Origin: Eonycteris spelaea
Lineage: Eukaryota; Chordata; Mammalia; Chiroptera; Pteropodidae
Assembly (NCBI GenBank): GCA_003508835.1
Contig: PUFA01000034.1
Coordinates: 558,001 to 622,000 of the forward strand
DNA: 64,000 nt
Direction: 5' to 3'
The notes beneath the pieces are model-generated. The model worked only from the letters and a program-made list of their open reading frames with translations, was not told the origin of the DNA and did no database searches. This document shows, in pieces, positions 38,130-50,485 of the stretch (position 1 is the first letter of the stretch; every line of letters begins with the position of its first letter). The position numbers were made by a program, and so were the translations under genes.

Positions 38130-38272
38130 CCTGGGTCCCCACCAGGACCAGCGGGACCTCGCCCGTGTTGCGGTAGTTGGCCATCCGGCTGTAGTAGTGG
38201 TAGACTGTCTGGAAAGCTAATTTCATCCTCCAAGCTGAAGACAAAGATAACAGCGTCCACCCACATGGCGAA
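38130..38272 (-). CDS. AGAP1: AGAP1 coding exon, GTPase-like domain (FAMWVDAV to VLVGTQ), apparent 1-nt insertion
   Basis: Seen on the minus strand: acceptor gtctccctag, donor gtgagtga. The first 20 codons read FAMWVDAVIFVFSLEDEISF; the rest, in another frame, reads QTVYHYYSRMANYRNTGEVP then LVLVGTQ. Exon length is 143 nt where 47 codons plus 1 nt (142) are expected. The extra base is one of the two C residues (minus strand) at 38211-38212: TTT CCAG in place of TTT CAG. Known family: this exon holds the long helix and the strand leading to the G4 position. HYYSRMANYRN distinguishes AGAP1 from AGAP3, which has a different stretch there. The last base plus the next exon makes the Asp of the GTQD motif. 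Identity is certain; the insertion is either an assembly error or a damaged allele. Confidence 0.95.
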
Positions 38273-39661
38273 CTAGGGAGACAAGAGGGGGAGGAGCAGA
38301 AGGCAGGGAGTGAGGGGCTCGCGGGGGCGAGGGCTGGACGCCACCGAGTCGGCCTCGCGAGCACAGCACGTGCGGCCGGCCGGCTCCGCAGCCCGGCCGT
38401 GCCCAGAACCTCGCTGCTGTGCCTGGCAGGGGACCACCACCCCCTTCCCACCCAGGACCCCCGGTCTCCACAGGACGCTCACCACGCACTCCTCCCCACG
38501 GGGGGCGTCCGCCCCCTGGCCGGTCCTGACGTGACCAGCTGCAGCCCCGCCAGCAGAAGGCGCCGCATCCTGAGACTGAGTGACCGGAAGCTTCCGCTTC
38601 ATGCCTCCGGAGTCCCCCCGGGAGGCCCTGCTGGCCCCCTCTGAGCTGGGGGGCCACCCCGGGGGCCACCCCGGGCGGGCTCCCACGGCCTACCCCTGTC
38701 AGAAGAGATCTTTGTACCGTAAAGATCAGCTGCCACTGAATTCTCACAGAGCCCTGCCAGGGCATTAGTCTCTACTGCTTGAGAAATGAACAAAATTAGC
38801 AAAACTCAGGGGAAATTAAGAACCCCCCTGGGAGGCCCATTTCTTTGTTCTCCCAGCTGAACCTACATCAAATTCTTCTTGGCAAATAACCGTCCTGTCA
38901 GGCGCTTAATTTCTCACTTAATACTCGGAACCGTCGTGTAAGTCGGAGCCCAGTGGACAGTTCCCGCAGTGACCCTGACACTGGCTCGGCCCGGCCCCAG
39001 ACGCCCTCTCTGCCCGAGTGGACAGCCATCGCCACAAAACCCCGCCTGCTTTCTCTGAGGACGCTGCTGCACCTCCAAACGTCTCGGGGGCCAGGGCCTC
39101 AGCTCCAGAGCATCTGGGGAAATCTCTGGTGGGTTAAGCCCCGACTCCCACGTAAAAGTGAAGCGTGTCTTCAGTTATGTGTGAAAAGCACACGATAAGA
39201 CTTCAATAAACCTGACGTTCCAACAGCTGTCCCTCCGGGCCGCCCGGGGACCCAGGCTGACCGAGGTCCCTCACTCCTTCCTCTGCCTGGAGGGGCGCGT
39301 CCCTTTCTCTGCCGAGAAGCGGAGAGAAGTCAGCTTCTTCGGCGCGTGATCACAGCTTAAGATGACACTTGTCACGCGGACCAGCCCCTACCTCCCAGGC
39401 CCAAAGCTGACGACTGTCTGCTCCACGCGGGAGAAGCACAAACCATGCCTCACTCTCCCAAGGGTGCGTCCTGCCTGCCCAGCACCCAACAGGCCGGTGG
39501 CAAAGCAACACCCCACCGGCCAGCTGCCCCGCCCCCCCAAAATCCGGTTAATTAGCCGGGTTTTCACAGGGCCCTGAGGGGACACTAGGAGCCACAAGAA
39601 GTCTTGCGATTTGTCCACGGGGCTGTCACCTTTGGGCAGACTGCATAAAACGGCCTCGAAT

Positions 39662-39703
39662 GCCGAACACGGGGCGCCGAACACGGGGTGCCGAACACGG
39701 GGC
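39662..39703. repeat. 14-bp tandem repeat, three copies
   Basis: GCCGAACACGGGGC, GCCGAACACGGGGT and GCCGAACACGGGGC follow one another directly. They differ at the last base only, so the array is young. Confidence 0.96.
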
Positions 39704-39879
39704 GCTCGTGCTCGCTTAAGAACGGCACCTTCAAAGCAGGTTCTTTCCTTCAAACACTTAAGCGCACTCTGCCTAATTCTGTACGAAACCCTGCATCTGA
39801 TACTCCCCCAAAGGACGGGTCCTCTGGGGAAACTGAGTCATGGTCAGAGGCCGCGATGGAGGCCTCCCGAGGTCCTCGT

Positions 39880-40080
39880 CCTCCCGACCCCCGGCGCAGG
39901 CGCCATCGGCGGGCGGGCGGCGTGGGCCTGTGTGCCGTCACGCGATCGTCCGCCCTTGGGCGGGAGTCGGGGCATCGGAGCGAGAACTGGGCGCCGCCCC
40001 GCCCCCATGTGGCCAGATGCAGCTCGCCCCGGCCGCTGGTGGGGGCGGGGGGGGGGCGCTGCAGAAAGCGCCGGGTGCCA
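39880..40080. promoter_or_regulatory. CpG-island-like block in a short intron
   Basis: Runs such as GGCGGGCGGGCGGCGTGGGC and CGCGATCGTCCGCCCTTGGG give a very high CpG density. It lies about 250 bp beyond the acceptor side of the 40335-40420 exon. No gene start is seen. Confidence 0.4.
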
Positions 40081-40334
40081 GTTCAGCTGAGCGGGCAGAC
40101 CGGTCTGCCTGCTACTTCCAGTCCCTCGCGAAACCAGCGAGAACCGGCCACACCCACCGAACCCCCGCTGGGTTCTCATCTGAGGGAACCGCGGGACTAG
40201 TATCTTAGAGGCGAGGAAGCCCTCCGGCACACACAACGTTTTCGGGGGGCTTCTCCCCCACCTCCTCTGGAGCCCACCGTGACGTCTCTCTCATCCAGGT
40301 CAAAGGGGCGTTGGCCGTCGGCGGCGATACTCAC

Positions 40335-40420
40335 CTGTGCCTCTGGGGGGCCCCCTTCATCTCTAATCAGCAGCAGATAGCTCTGTCCGTCAACAACAAT
40401 CTCTTTCTTGAATCTGCCAC
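40335..40420 (-). CDS. AGAP1: AGAP1 coding exon, GTPase-like domain (GGRFKKE to PPEAQ)
   Basis: Seen on the minus strand: acceptor tgtgtggcag, 86-nt exon, donor gtgagtat. With one G carried from the previous exon it reads Gly-Gly-Arg-Phe-Lys-Lys-Glu, [20 protein letters not shown] and Ala-Gln with no break. Known family: RDEGGPPE occupies the place of the DxxG switch II motif of Ras-like proteins, so this exon carries the central beta strands and switch II of the GTPase-like domain. The end phase is 0, matching the next exon, which starts Phe-Ala-Met-Trp. AGAP3 has PPELQ here as I recall; PPEAQ fits AGAP1. The acceptor tract is TG-rich rather than CT-rich and may be weak. If the frameshift in the preceding exon were real, the shifted frame would stop in this exon at a TGC TGC TGA. 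Confidence 0.96.
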
Positions 40421-43400
40421 CTGCCACACACACAAAACATCTCGTTACACGGGGCGGACGGCCGGGGAGGCGGGCAGACAGACGTGGGCTTCACTTGTGG
40501 AAAACTGCACCCTAGGCTGCCGTCCCGCGGGCCCCTGCGGGCATTGGGGAGGGGGCTGCGGACCCGCCTCCGCCACCCGTGCGGGGTTTGGGGCTGCCGC
40601 GCTCAGACGTCGGGGGGCAGCACAGCCTCCCGGGCAACGCCGGGGCTGCGTGGGGGATTTCCCCGCGGGCCGTGTGTGCGGCTTGTCGCCCGCCGGGGAC
40701 CCTGGACCCACGGACTTCAGAAACAGAGAACGCCGGAATTGGCCTGCTCTGGTTGTCTGCGGAATGGAACCGAATTTTCCGTGCCTGCCAGGCGCCCGGG
40801 CTGCCGGCAAATTCGAGGGCTGAGGACCTGCGTTCTCCTCAAGAGAAACCCAGGTCTGGGCAGGGACACAAGACGCCACAGGGGTGGAGCTTCCGCGGTC
40901 ACAGGGCACAGGTGGGGGGGGGTGCTGAACTACCACACACGGTTAGACAGAGCGGGGCGGCTGGCTGACGGAGGGCGTTAGAGCCACACGGGGTTAGTGG
41001 GAAGCCACCGGGGACCCTGCCGGACAGAGGGAGGGAGGGAAGTGCCACGCGTCTGGGCCCCTCACACAGCCAGGTGTGGGGGTGCGGGGGGGGGCACGCC
41101 ACTGCCCCACGCGTCTCCCGGACGAGACTGCGCGGCGCCCCGCGTTCCTCGCCGTGCCCCAGGCCTAAGCCCCCCCCCCCGAGATTCCGGGCCCGAGTGC
41201 CCTCCAGCCGGCCCTCCCCGGGGCTCTGAACGCTGTCTCAGAGAGGAAGCACCAGCATCGCCCTCACCTGCAGCAACTCAGCACCGACACTTCCAGAAAC
41301 ACCGTCTACACTGCAAACACCGCACGCTGGGAAGCCCGCTGGCCGAGTGTCCCCACCGGCCCAGAGCCCGCCTGCCGGCCCTGCTCTGCTCAGAGCCATG
41401 TCTGTCCCCCGCCAGGGGCCTCCCTGAAGATGAGGACCACCACGCCAGAGGCCAGGGTCTGGGCCGTCCCTGCCCCACGCCACCCGAGCGGTGCCCGAGG
41501 CTGGGGTGGCCGGCCGGGAAGGAACCTTTCTGAGCCAGTGTGGACGGGAGCACTCACACTCACACTCCTACCGGGACACTGACGTGGCCAGAAAAACAAA
41601 CTCGCTCTATCGGGCACTCAGTCTGCTGAGCCATGAACACCGAAAAGCCGCTCCAACACTCAGACACAACAGCGAAACTCTCATCTCGATCCCCTTCGCA
41701 CGTCGCCGGAGGGCAGGGCCCGGAGGAAACGCGCCTGGCGGAGGGTTGTGGCAGACGACGCACTGCCGTCCGCGAGCCCCGGTCTGTGGCTCTGCCCTTC
41801 AGCAGCCGAGTGCCTCACATAACCTCTGACGACACGGGTTTCTGCTCCCGCCCGTGCGTCAGCCTGGAGAGAGCGAGCCCGCCCGCTCGGTCTCTCCCCC
41901 GCCCCCCGTTTCGCTTCCCTCCCCAAACGAAGCGTTCCGAGGCCTCCTTCATGCTCTCCCTCCCCGTCCGCGTCCACTGAACTCCCTCGCGTCGCTAAGC
42001 TGGGTGTAGTTCCCACCTGCCCCCCGAGGCCACCACAGCCAGAGGGCCCGTGCCAGCACGCCACCACTGCGACCATGAGCCCCAACTCTCTTCCCTACCC
42101 CGGGCCCTGCCTCCTGGCCAGCGCCACCCACCCAAGCCCTGCGCCACCACGGCTTCGCAAACGCGCATCGGCACCTGAGTGCACACGGGGGCCCTTGCTA
42201 GGCGGACTCAGACTGAACCCCCGCGAGGCCAGGCCGGCGCGCCCGGGCCACACAGGTCACACACGCGTCTGACTGCTCAGCGGTCCGGGTGGTCTCCAAG
42301 GCAGGAGGACAGAACGGAGCCTGTCCTCGTGACCACCGGATTTTCCACAATGCCAGCCAGCGTCCCTCTGCATCCTGCTGCCTCCGGCCACCTCCCCCCG
42401 CCCCCCTCCCGGGGAACAGAGCCTGGTGCGCGTCACCACCCCGCTCTCCCGGGTGACACTGGCTACGGCCCGCCCCCACGCACCTCTGCCTTGGCACACC
42501 GGAGGCGGTAAGCCCTGCTGCACGATTTCACATCCCCTCTGCTCACTTCCGTCACTACGATTGTGTGGGGTCACGTTCGCAAGCCACGCTGCTCGTGGTC
42601 GGATCAGCCTCAAGCCAAGAAAGCTTCGCGGGGAAGCACGGGGCTCGCTCGCTCCCGTTCTGCTCTGCTACGGCCCCGGCCTTGCACCCTGCCGCCGGCG
42701 GACCCCGGACCTCACCTTCATCACCTCCATCTGCGAGGCCCCCTCCAGCTCCACGATCGTGTCCCACGCCACCCACCCCAAGACACAGAATCAGGACGTT
42801 TTTCAAGAGTTCACACTCGCGAACATCAGGCGCTTGTAACTGGCGTGCGTAATCATGTTCTGGTGTTATACATGTACCCGGAAACAAAAATTATACACTC
42901 GCATCCACCTGCCGTGAACCCGAAGGTTTAGCCATTGGGTGCAACGCAGCCAGATGCTTAAACACCCGGGTCTGAAGAGCTGCGTGTAAGGAATGAAGCC
43001 CTGCCGCTGGCCAGCAGGCTCGGGGGCGCGCGGCCGAGCAGGCCGGCCAAACGTGCACGCTCTGCCGGCCCCAGGAGCACACAGGGGCGTCCCAAGACCG
43101 CGCGCGCATGGCACCGAGCTGGTCTCTGCGTGGCAGGGGCCACCGCGCCTGCTGTTTGAAAACTAAACCCTTCGTCCCACCCCAGCTACCAGACCACCGT
43201 CTCCCAAAACGTTAGAGGGCGCCGCCAGACTCCATCCAACCTATTTTTAACGCAGATTTTTTAAAAACACCTGATTTTCTAATGAAATTTCCAAGTTCCG
43301 GTTATTCTCCTGCAAGTCTACGCCAACCGACTTTGCATCCCTCGTTGCCAGGCCCACGGCCCACACTGTGCTGCACGAATGGGGTTCGCCCGTCTGACTG

Positions 43401-44364
43401 CCAAGTGTTATTACAGGACGTCGAATTACTTCACGAGTAACTTTATTTTTAGAAAGTGTCCCCAGGGGACCCCCTGACCTCCGTACCAGACGCCATCGAC
43501 GTGCGTCTGGCTCGGCCCACCTGTGTGCAGGTGTACGGGTGTGCAAGGGAGCACCGCGAGCCGCCCCTGGAGCCACAGAGCCCCGAGCGCAGCGGGCCGC
43601 CCCTCCTCCCCTCAAACCTACTCCCGTCGAAGACGTGGCGAGGCCACCAGAGGCGGGCACCACCACGTGATGACCTGGCAGCAGGCAGGGGAGCTGGGCA
43701 GAAGGGGGCGGTCACCGCGTCCGAGCTCAGCTTCACGTGCGAGTTATTAAACTTCGGGTTCACCCAAGGGCTCCGGTCACCTCTGCGTGCCCTCGGGCTT
43801 GCATTCCTGAGTCGCTTCTCCCCGAAAGGCTGAGCGGCAGGACCGAATGTCCCCAGCAGGGACGCGGATGCAGACGTGTGTGAGCTGTGAACAGCACAGC
43901 AGGAAGGAACGGACGCCCTCTGGGTTTCTTCAGGAACATCTTTTAGGACGACGGAAGGGAGCTGCTTACAGTTCACCTGTAACCAAATGCCCTAGCGGGG
44001 TCAAGGGTCTCACGCCGCCGGGGAGCCAGGTTCACCTCTGGGATGCTGGAGTCATGGGCCAGCTGGGCCCCTCCCACCACGTGAACTCAGGCTAGGAAGG
44101 GTGTGGCTACCATGGAGCCCATGAGCCAGGGCAAGGCCACACAGGGAGCGGGCTCAGTGTCCCATCTGTGTTGTCATTCCTGCTTGAAGAGGGAAAAGAA
44201 GAGCCAACGAAATTTCCCAAAAAGAAACTAAAAAGGCGTTGTTGGGAGTAAACACTGCCAGAGAAGTTTCACATTTCCGTTTCTATCATTCTGGCTAACT
44301 GCACTGAAAGCTACCAAGTGTCATCGACAGTTCTCCAAGCCACAGAAAGTGATGGCAATGGCAG

Positions 44365-44485
44365 CCAGCCCTACAGCGCTTAACAGTCCATGATGCACCT
44401 CTTCCGCATCACCTCCACGATCCCTCACGCCACCTCGTGACACAATGACCGCCATCAATATCCGGATCTACTGGGGGGAGCACAG
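44365..44485 (+). mobile_element. Possible MIR/MIR3 3' fragment
   Basis: CTACAGCGCTTAACAGTCC and then TCACCTCCACGATCCCTCAC resemble the MIR 3' region (AGCGCTTTAC and TCATTTAATCCTCACAAC). The similarity is weak. Confidence 0.35.
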
Positions 44486-45029
44486 GAAGTCCCGACACGG
44501 ACCGAGACCACAGCCAGCACGCGGCAGGCGGGAGCCCCCAGTCCAGGGGCGCTGACGCAGAATCCCCCTCTTCTGAGACAGGCTCCACCGACCACAGCCC
44601 CATCAGGAAGGAGCCTCGCAGCCTCCGCATAAGTGTCCAGCGCCCACGGGGCAGACGAGGAGCCCAGTGGGGGGCCCGTCTTTTCCTCACTCCACCCAGC
44701 AGCTCCACAAGCCGTCCCTGGGCTTAGACATCGACAAGGAAATACATTTGCCTGTTACTTTGTTTTTTGTATTTTGGGTTTTTTTTACTGTTGATTTTGA
44801 TTTTCATCTTCACTTTTCCATGCAAAGGCAAAGGATGAAAATCAGTCTTGAGTTTCCAACTGCATGTGCACAGCATACGATTCCCCTTTTCCATGAGAAA
44901 GGCACAATCCTAGCCTCTGACGAGGACGCTGCCGAGCAGCTGTGACCCTCTCCGTAGATGTGAGCTGGCCTCGCGTCTGCCCTGGCTCGGGCCCTGGTTT
45001 CCTACAGATTCTCATCCATGAAAACAGTT

Positions 45030-45430
45030 TTTAGCATTTGCCTAAAATTCTCTTCTTCCTTACTTAGTCCCATGATAAAACAAAAAAAAGTTTGCAAATT
45101 TTATTGCCTAAGACAAGTGAAATGAGAGGGATACGTCGAACATGACTATGGATCTTTCATTTCTCCATAGGAGAATATTTTTAAAAACTGAATCAACAAA
45201 CGTGCCAGGAACTTTTTTAAAAATTAAATTTGCTCTTTTAACTGATAAAGAATACTGAAGTCAGTAACTTATTAACATTGAGGTTTTGGAACATTTTATA
45301 TTGTGACATTTAAAAGGAATTTTGGACCACATATTTTTATGCTGCGGGGGGGGGGGGAAACATTTTCTTAGTAACATCTTTGTTTACAAAATCAGATTTC
45401 ATTTCCTTGGCCATTTAAAAAAAACAACAA
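45030..45430. other. AT-rich block in the 19-kb intron
   Basis: CpG-poor AT-rich DNA with AAAAATTAAATTTGC, ACTTATTAACATTG and a G12 run, ending at an A-rich stretch. No transposon family is recognised. Confidence 0.5.
45346..45357. repeat. G12 homopolymer
   Basis: Twelve G residues inside an otherwise AT-rich block (GCTGC before, AAACATTTTC after). Confidence 0.95.
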
Positions 45431-46445
45431 ACAAAAGAACAACAAAAAAACTTACATCATTTAAGGAAACAAAGTAAGTAGTGTGAGAAGCCACCATCTG
45501 TGAGGACGTAAACGCATGGTGACCGCTGGGGTCTCCACGGGTGAAGCGCCCAGGCCACGAGGCTGGGACGAGGCCTGGGCGTGGGGACAGCGCCCCTGCG
45601 GACCTCGCTGCGCCCACGACGAAGGGAAACACAGAGGAAGGTCAGGGGAGACGTCACGGCTTCAGGCGCAGACGGCAGAGCTGAATGCCACGGGCCCTGA
45701 ATTTCCTTTCCTCCTTCCCTAATAAAACCAGGAGGGAACAGGAAGAACCAGGAGGAAGAAGAGTGATTCCCCAGCCACCAAGAAAAGGGGCGGAACGTCC
45801 CAGAACCAGCCTCGCAGCCCCTGGCACTAGGAACGAGGGAGGCGATGCTGGAGCTGGCGGAGGGGCTCCGTGCCCTGCCCTCTCCGGGACGACAGCCCTC
45901 AAAGGGCAGAGGGACGAAACGGGGATGGGGCCCCCCTCCGAGGAGAGGCGGGGTGGGGCGCGATGCACTCGTGGGATGCTGAAGACCCAGGCTCGGGTCC
46001 TGTGGCCCCAGCACCCGCCCCCGCAGGTGATGCGGGCTGGGCTGAGGTCTGGCAGGTGGGACTGTGGGCAGAGGGGGCTGTCCCTTCTGGCCCAGCACAC
46101 CAACGAGGAGGGGTGTCTCCTCCGCTCTGTTCTCCAGCCACAGGAAACCAGATGCCGGGGAGCTCCCCACACCCCGTGTCTGACTAGGATTGAGTGAGAG
46201 AAATGCAGCCCTGGTAGCCAGCGCTAAGACCCGTCTGCGGCCCCAGCCAGCGAGAGGGACTGTGAATGGCTGTGAGCAGTGCTGCTGTCCCACAGCAGGG
46301 CTAAGGCAGCTCAGTGTCGGCAGACCAAAGGTCTGCGCAGACGCCCGAGGAAGAGGGGAAACGCTAAGGACATCATGCAAAGACACCGCCAGAGAGGGGA
46401 GAAGCAGAAGTGAGGAGGAAGAGGCAGGAAGGGAGCATGCCAAGG

Positions 46446-46486
46446 AAAAAAAACAAAAACAAAAACAAAAAACAGAAACAAAAAAC
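46446..46486. repeat. (CAAAAA)n-type simple repeat
   Basis: A-rich tract with C at regular 6-bp steps (AAAAACAAAAACAAAAAC), degenerate at the end. It follows a purine-rich GAGGAAGAGG stretch. Confidence 0.9.
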
Positions 46487-46718
46487 TCAAAAGCAGAAGG
46501 AAGCCCCTCACCACCGCTTTCCCCCATGACTCGCTTTAAGCACAGGCTTTCGGAACGAACTCCAGGACCGGAATAAAAAACAATGTGAGATGAACTAGAA
46601 GGTTCTAGAACTGAGGACCCAAGACATTTTGGAAAGAATGAACAAAATGTGAAAAGGGACAGAAGTGACACTGCAGAAAGCTGTGTTCCCCACGCGGAGG
46701 AGTGGCTTGAAACAGTCA

Positions 46719-46742
46719 ATGAGATGAGAGAGAGAGAGAGAA
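46719..46742. repeat. Short (GA)n microsatellite
   Basis: GAGATGAGAGAGAGAGAGAG followed by AAGCTAATTG. Confidence 0.9.
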
Positions 46743-46930
46743 GCTAATTGACAGGCAGACAGACAAAGGAACCAACAAAAGACAAATGGTAACAAAAAGT
46801 AAGTGGTACAAATCCCCAACAAAAGCATTAGATGACCCTTCGGAGATAAAGCACAAAGGAATTTTCCTTAAATGCAGAATGATCTGAATCTGCAGATTAA
46901 AATGAAGTCCCCCCCAAAAACACGACAGAT

Positions 46931-46985
46931 GTTCAGCATCACTTTACAGACCAGAAAACTGAGGCCCTGGTGACAAGCCGCGCGT
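46931..46985 (-). mobile_element. MIR SINE fragment, minus orientation
   Basis: The plus strand has CACTTTACAGACCAGAAAAC followed by TGAGGCCCTGGTGACAAG. This matches the reverse complement of the MIR 3' segment around CCTCAGTTTCCTCATCTGTA. Only about 50 bp are recognisable. Confidence 0.6.
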
Positions 46986-48084
46986 GCCGGCGAAGGCGGG
47001 GCGTCTGGTGCTGTCCCCCGGACGCGTCCCCGCGGGGTGTGAGAATGGCTCTTGAAGCACTTGGTGCGCGTGTGCAACTGTTTCTGAGACGACGCGGCGG
47101 TGGCAACCGTGCCGGCCCGGAAAGCACGTGACCCGCCCCGCCTGTGCGGACGCGCACCCACACGGCCACGTCCCACCTCCTCGTGAGCCGCGGGCGGGCA
47201 CACGTGTGGGGACGGGCTTCCGCGTGTGACCGGGTGAGGCGAGCGATGATGAGCACACCGTGGGGAGGTGTAGCGCTCCCCAGGCCGCGGGGTGGGGGGG
47301 GGTCCCCTCTCTTAACCCTTTACGGGACGAGAGGAGTTGCTTTCACTGATTCAACCGCGCATTTTAAAAGCCCCCACCGTGCTCCTGCTTTCATGGTATG
47401 GGGTCTAGTTAGTGGAAAGGAGCCCTGAAATCGAAAACAGGTTGAGGTACGTATTTTAAAATGCGTGTAGCTCAGGTGTTCTCCACGCTAGATACCGACA
47501 TTACCAGGCTGAAAAGGCAGATGTGAAGCTGGAGACCAGCGGGCCCTGTTCCGCGCTCAGGAAAACGGCTTCGCTGCTGTCCTTGAGCGATGGGGTGGCA
47601 GCTCGCAAGGCGGAGCACGCCGCGTTTGACCGGAGAAACGCCACGGTGCACCGGAGACCGACGCAGAACGTCTTTTAAAAAGGCGATGTTTGTAAAAAGA
47701 CGTTGGAAACTAACGTTTGAGGAAGTGGTTGTTGCCCAATAAACCCAGTTTTAGAATTGCAATAAAAACAGTTAAAGTAGCAGTTTAACACACAACACCT
47801 CTCAAGAGCTCTCTTCTCCAAATAACGTCTTCCTAAGAGGAAAACAAAAGCAGAATGAACAGGTGAGCAGGCTGGCTTGCCTGGACGTTCTCCAAGCACT
47901 GATGTCTAACAACGAACCCAATTTCACTTGTTACGGTTTATTACATTGCCCCTAAAAACACAGGAAAATTGCTGTAAACTCACACGATCCCAGCGAAACG
48001 TTCCCTGTACTAACAGCTGCAGAGTCTCAGGGGCATGGTGCTCGGGGACCCACCGAGGGCCAAGCTCAGGCCCGCCCCTCCAGG

Positions 48085-48160
48085 CGGGGTGAGGACCCCC
48101 GATGCCTCAGTTTCCTTGTGAAAACCCGGGTGACAGCAGCGCCTGCCTCGCCGGCCCGGG
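48085..48160 (+). mobile_element. Possible MIR SINE fragment, plus orientation
   Basis: GATGCCTCAGTTTCCTTGTG followed by AAAACCCGGGTGACAGCAGC resembles the MIR segment CCTCAGTTTCCTCATCTGTAAAATG. The match is short and a chance similarity is possible. Confidence 0.45.
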
Positions 48161-48560
48161 CGAGGGCGCAGAGGCTGATCCCCGTCTCTCACCTGCCCCG
48201 TTCCTCAAGCGTCCCAAGAGCCTCGAGAAACGAACGGCTACTTGCCATGTCGCCGTGACGACTCTGCGCCTTCCAGGGAGAAAACCACACACCGAGGAAA
48301 CGCGAATTCAAGGACGAGGGCGGGCCGAGACGGCAGGACAGGTGGGTGCCTCGCGCCCTCACCCCGCGGCGACCCAGGGCTCCTCCCCCCGCGTGCCGGG
48401 AGCCCCGGACACCGTCGTGGACGGCACTGCTCCACGTGCTCCAGAGAGACGGGGGCCACGCCCCGCCCCGAGCGCCAGCCTCAACCCCGCGCGGTGCCAG
48501 GCAGGGGACGACGATGACGGGGAGGCCCCCGGGCTCACACGCGACTCCCAGCACCTCCGG
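48110..48560. promoter_or_regulatory. CpG-dense intronic block
   Basis: Dense CpG across about 450 bp (for example CGCCGGCCCGGGCGAGGGCG and CCCGCGGCGACCCAGG). Open frames here on both strands are a by-product of GC content. Confidence 0.4.
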
Positions 48561-50440
48561 TCCCGGCCGGTGCCCGTGCGGTGCCCCTGGGCACCTCCGT
48601 TTTCCTCAGCCGCAAGGGGCCACGCTGCCTCAGGTCCTCCGCGTTACCTCCCGGCTGGGGACGGAATCTCGATCTTCCGAACCTCCACGCGACAAGGACT
48701 GACGAGCCCGCTCACGTGCCGAGCACAGGGCTGGTGCCGCGTGGGCCCAGCAGGGGCCCAGCTCTCGCGGGGCTTCCTGTCCAGGGCGGCGGGAGGAAAG
48801 GAGCAGGGACGAGGCGCGCTGGCGGCGGGGGCGGGGCAGAGACGCAGGCGGAGCCCCTAGAGCCCACCGGGTGGACATGCCTGTGGCGGGCTGGCCTGGA
48901 ATCGGCGTCACGAGGGAGAAAGCAGCCATGCGATGATGCCCCTGCCCCCACGACAACCTGGCTCATCGCCCAAGGAGAAAGCGGTTTACTGGGACGGTTC
49001 TGAGACTCGCGGGGCCTGGACCGGAACGTTCCGGCAGCTCCTACCGCCTGCAAAACAGCTCGGGGGGCAAGTTAAGAAAATGTATTTAGTCACGTCCGTT
49101 TAGTTCTTTGGGACAAAATGGGCCTAAGGTTAGCTCTTGGCTTTATTTTTAGTATTCTACATCTTTATTCTAAACACTAAGAGAAAAAAAAAAGTATTGC
49201 AGACTCGGGACAAAGAGCCAGGCGCCCCACACCTGCACGGCCCGAGGCAGGTGTCCACGAGCAGGGGTGGCCCGTGGGCGCCAGACGGGAGCCGGGCCGT
49301 GGGCGGTTGAGCGACCACACACCGGCAAACGACCTGAGTGTCTCAGACTTTACTGTTCGAAGCTGATGTTTCCTGGTGTGAACATCACTTTAATTAAAAA
49401 AAAAAAAAAACGTCGTATAAACTAGTTTTGAGCGTGCCATTCTAGAACGGAACGTGTAAAAGGGTGACCGGCTCTGGGAACCTCCCACACCATTCTCTGC
49501 ATGCAAGTCAGGCGCCTGTTTCGAGGCCCCGTGACGAAGGGCGGTTGGCATGCAGCGCCCTGGCCACACGACGCTTCCACGAGCTGCAGGGCAGGGGCCG
49601 GCGAGCCGCCTCTGCCCCGGGCCGGGCGGCATGCGAGGCGCGCAGGCCGCGCTCTGCTTCGTTTCTGTCGGGATTTTGCTCATTTGCTTTTACAGACCTA
49701 GGCACGCAACGGCCCTTCCCAGCTCACGGGCAGCAACGGCCCAGGAGGGCTGTCACGTGGCAGAGGCAGGCTCCCCTTTGGTATTTCTTGGGCGGACGCG
49801 AACGCACTACGGTTTGGGTCGTCATTCTCCACTTGCAGGACCCTGGAGCAGCGGCCTGGCCCCCTCCCCACCCCCAGGCTGCAGCGGGAGACAGGCACGC
49901 CCACCCGCCAATCCGGGAGTCTAGGCAGCCACCGCACACCTGGGTCTGGACAGTTCTTTGCCTCCCCCTTCCTGACCAGGCCCCCAGCCTGCCTGCCACA
50001 CACGCCCTCCCCGCAGCCCCCTCCTCGTCGTGCTCGGAGGTGAAGACGGGCGGCAGCTCGGCCCTGTCCCCCGCGCCATCCTGCACACGTGCGGCCCACT
50101 CCGGCGGCCCTCACAGCCAAGGGCCGTGTTTCTGGTCTGCAGTGGTGGGATTCCAGTAAGCAACACCTAAGATGTGGGATCAGAAAAGGGAGCCACTCCG
50201 GCCGCGCGTGCTGCCCTCGGGGCTGTGTGACGCGTGGCCTGCCCTGGGTCCTGCCTCAGACTCCTGCCCAACACCGCGCTTCCGGGAAGCCCCCTGGGGC
50301 GGGCAAAAGACCACCTGTGAGTCAGGTCTGGCCTCCATCTCTGGCCTGGGTCAACTGTCGAAGGGCTCGTTAGGTCAAAGCCTTTGAGCCACATGAAACC
50401 GTTGACTTTTGTGGATAACTAGTGGCTGTATATGGCACAC

Positions 50441-50485
50441 GTGTACGCACCCCATGCACACGCATGCACACACACACGCACACAG
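50441..50485. repeat. Degenerate (CA)n tract
   Basis: Imperfect alternating CA with ATG and CG interruptions (GCACACGCATGCACACACAC). Similar degenerate tracts lie at about 5058-5098, 15770-15808 and 28709-28730. Confidence 0.85.

Larger units (their letters stand above)
38273..40334 (-). other. AGAP1: AGAP1 intron, 2.06 kb (PPEAQ exon to FAMWVDAV exon)
   Basis: This short phase-0 intron lies between two firmly identified exons. It holds a three-copy 14-bp tandem repeat at 39662-39703 and a CpG-dense patch at about 39880-40080. At 38890-38950 the sequence gcgcttaatttctcacttaa resembles the 3' part of a MIR, but only weakly. No other gene or repeat is seen in it. Confidence 0.93.
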
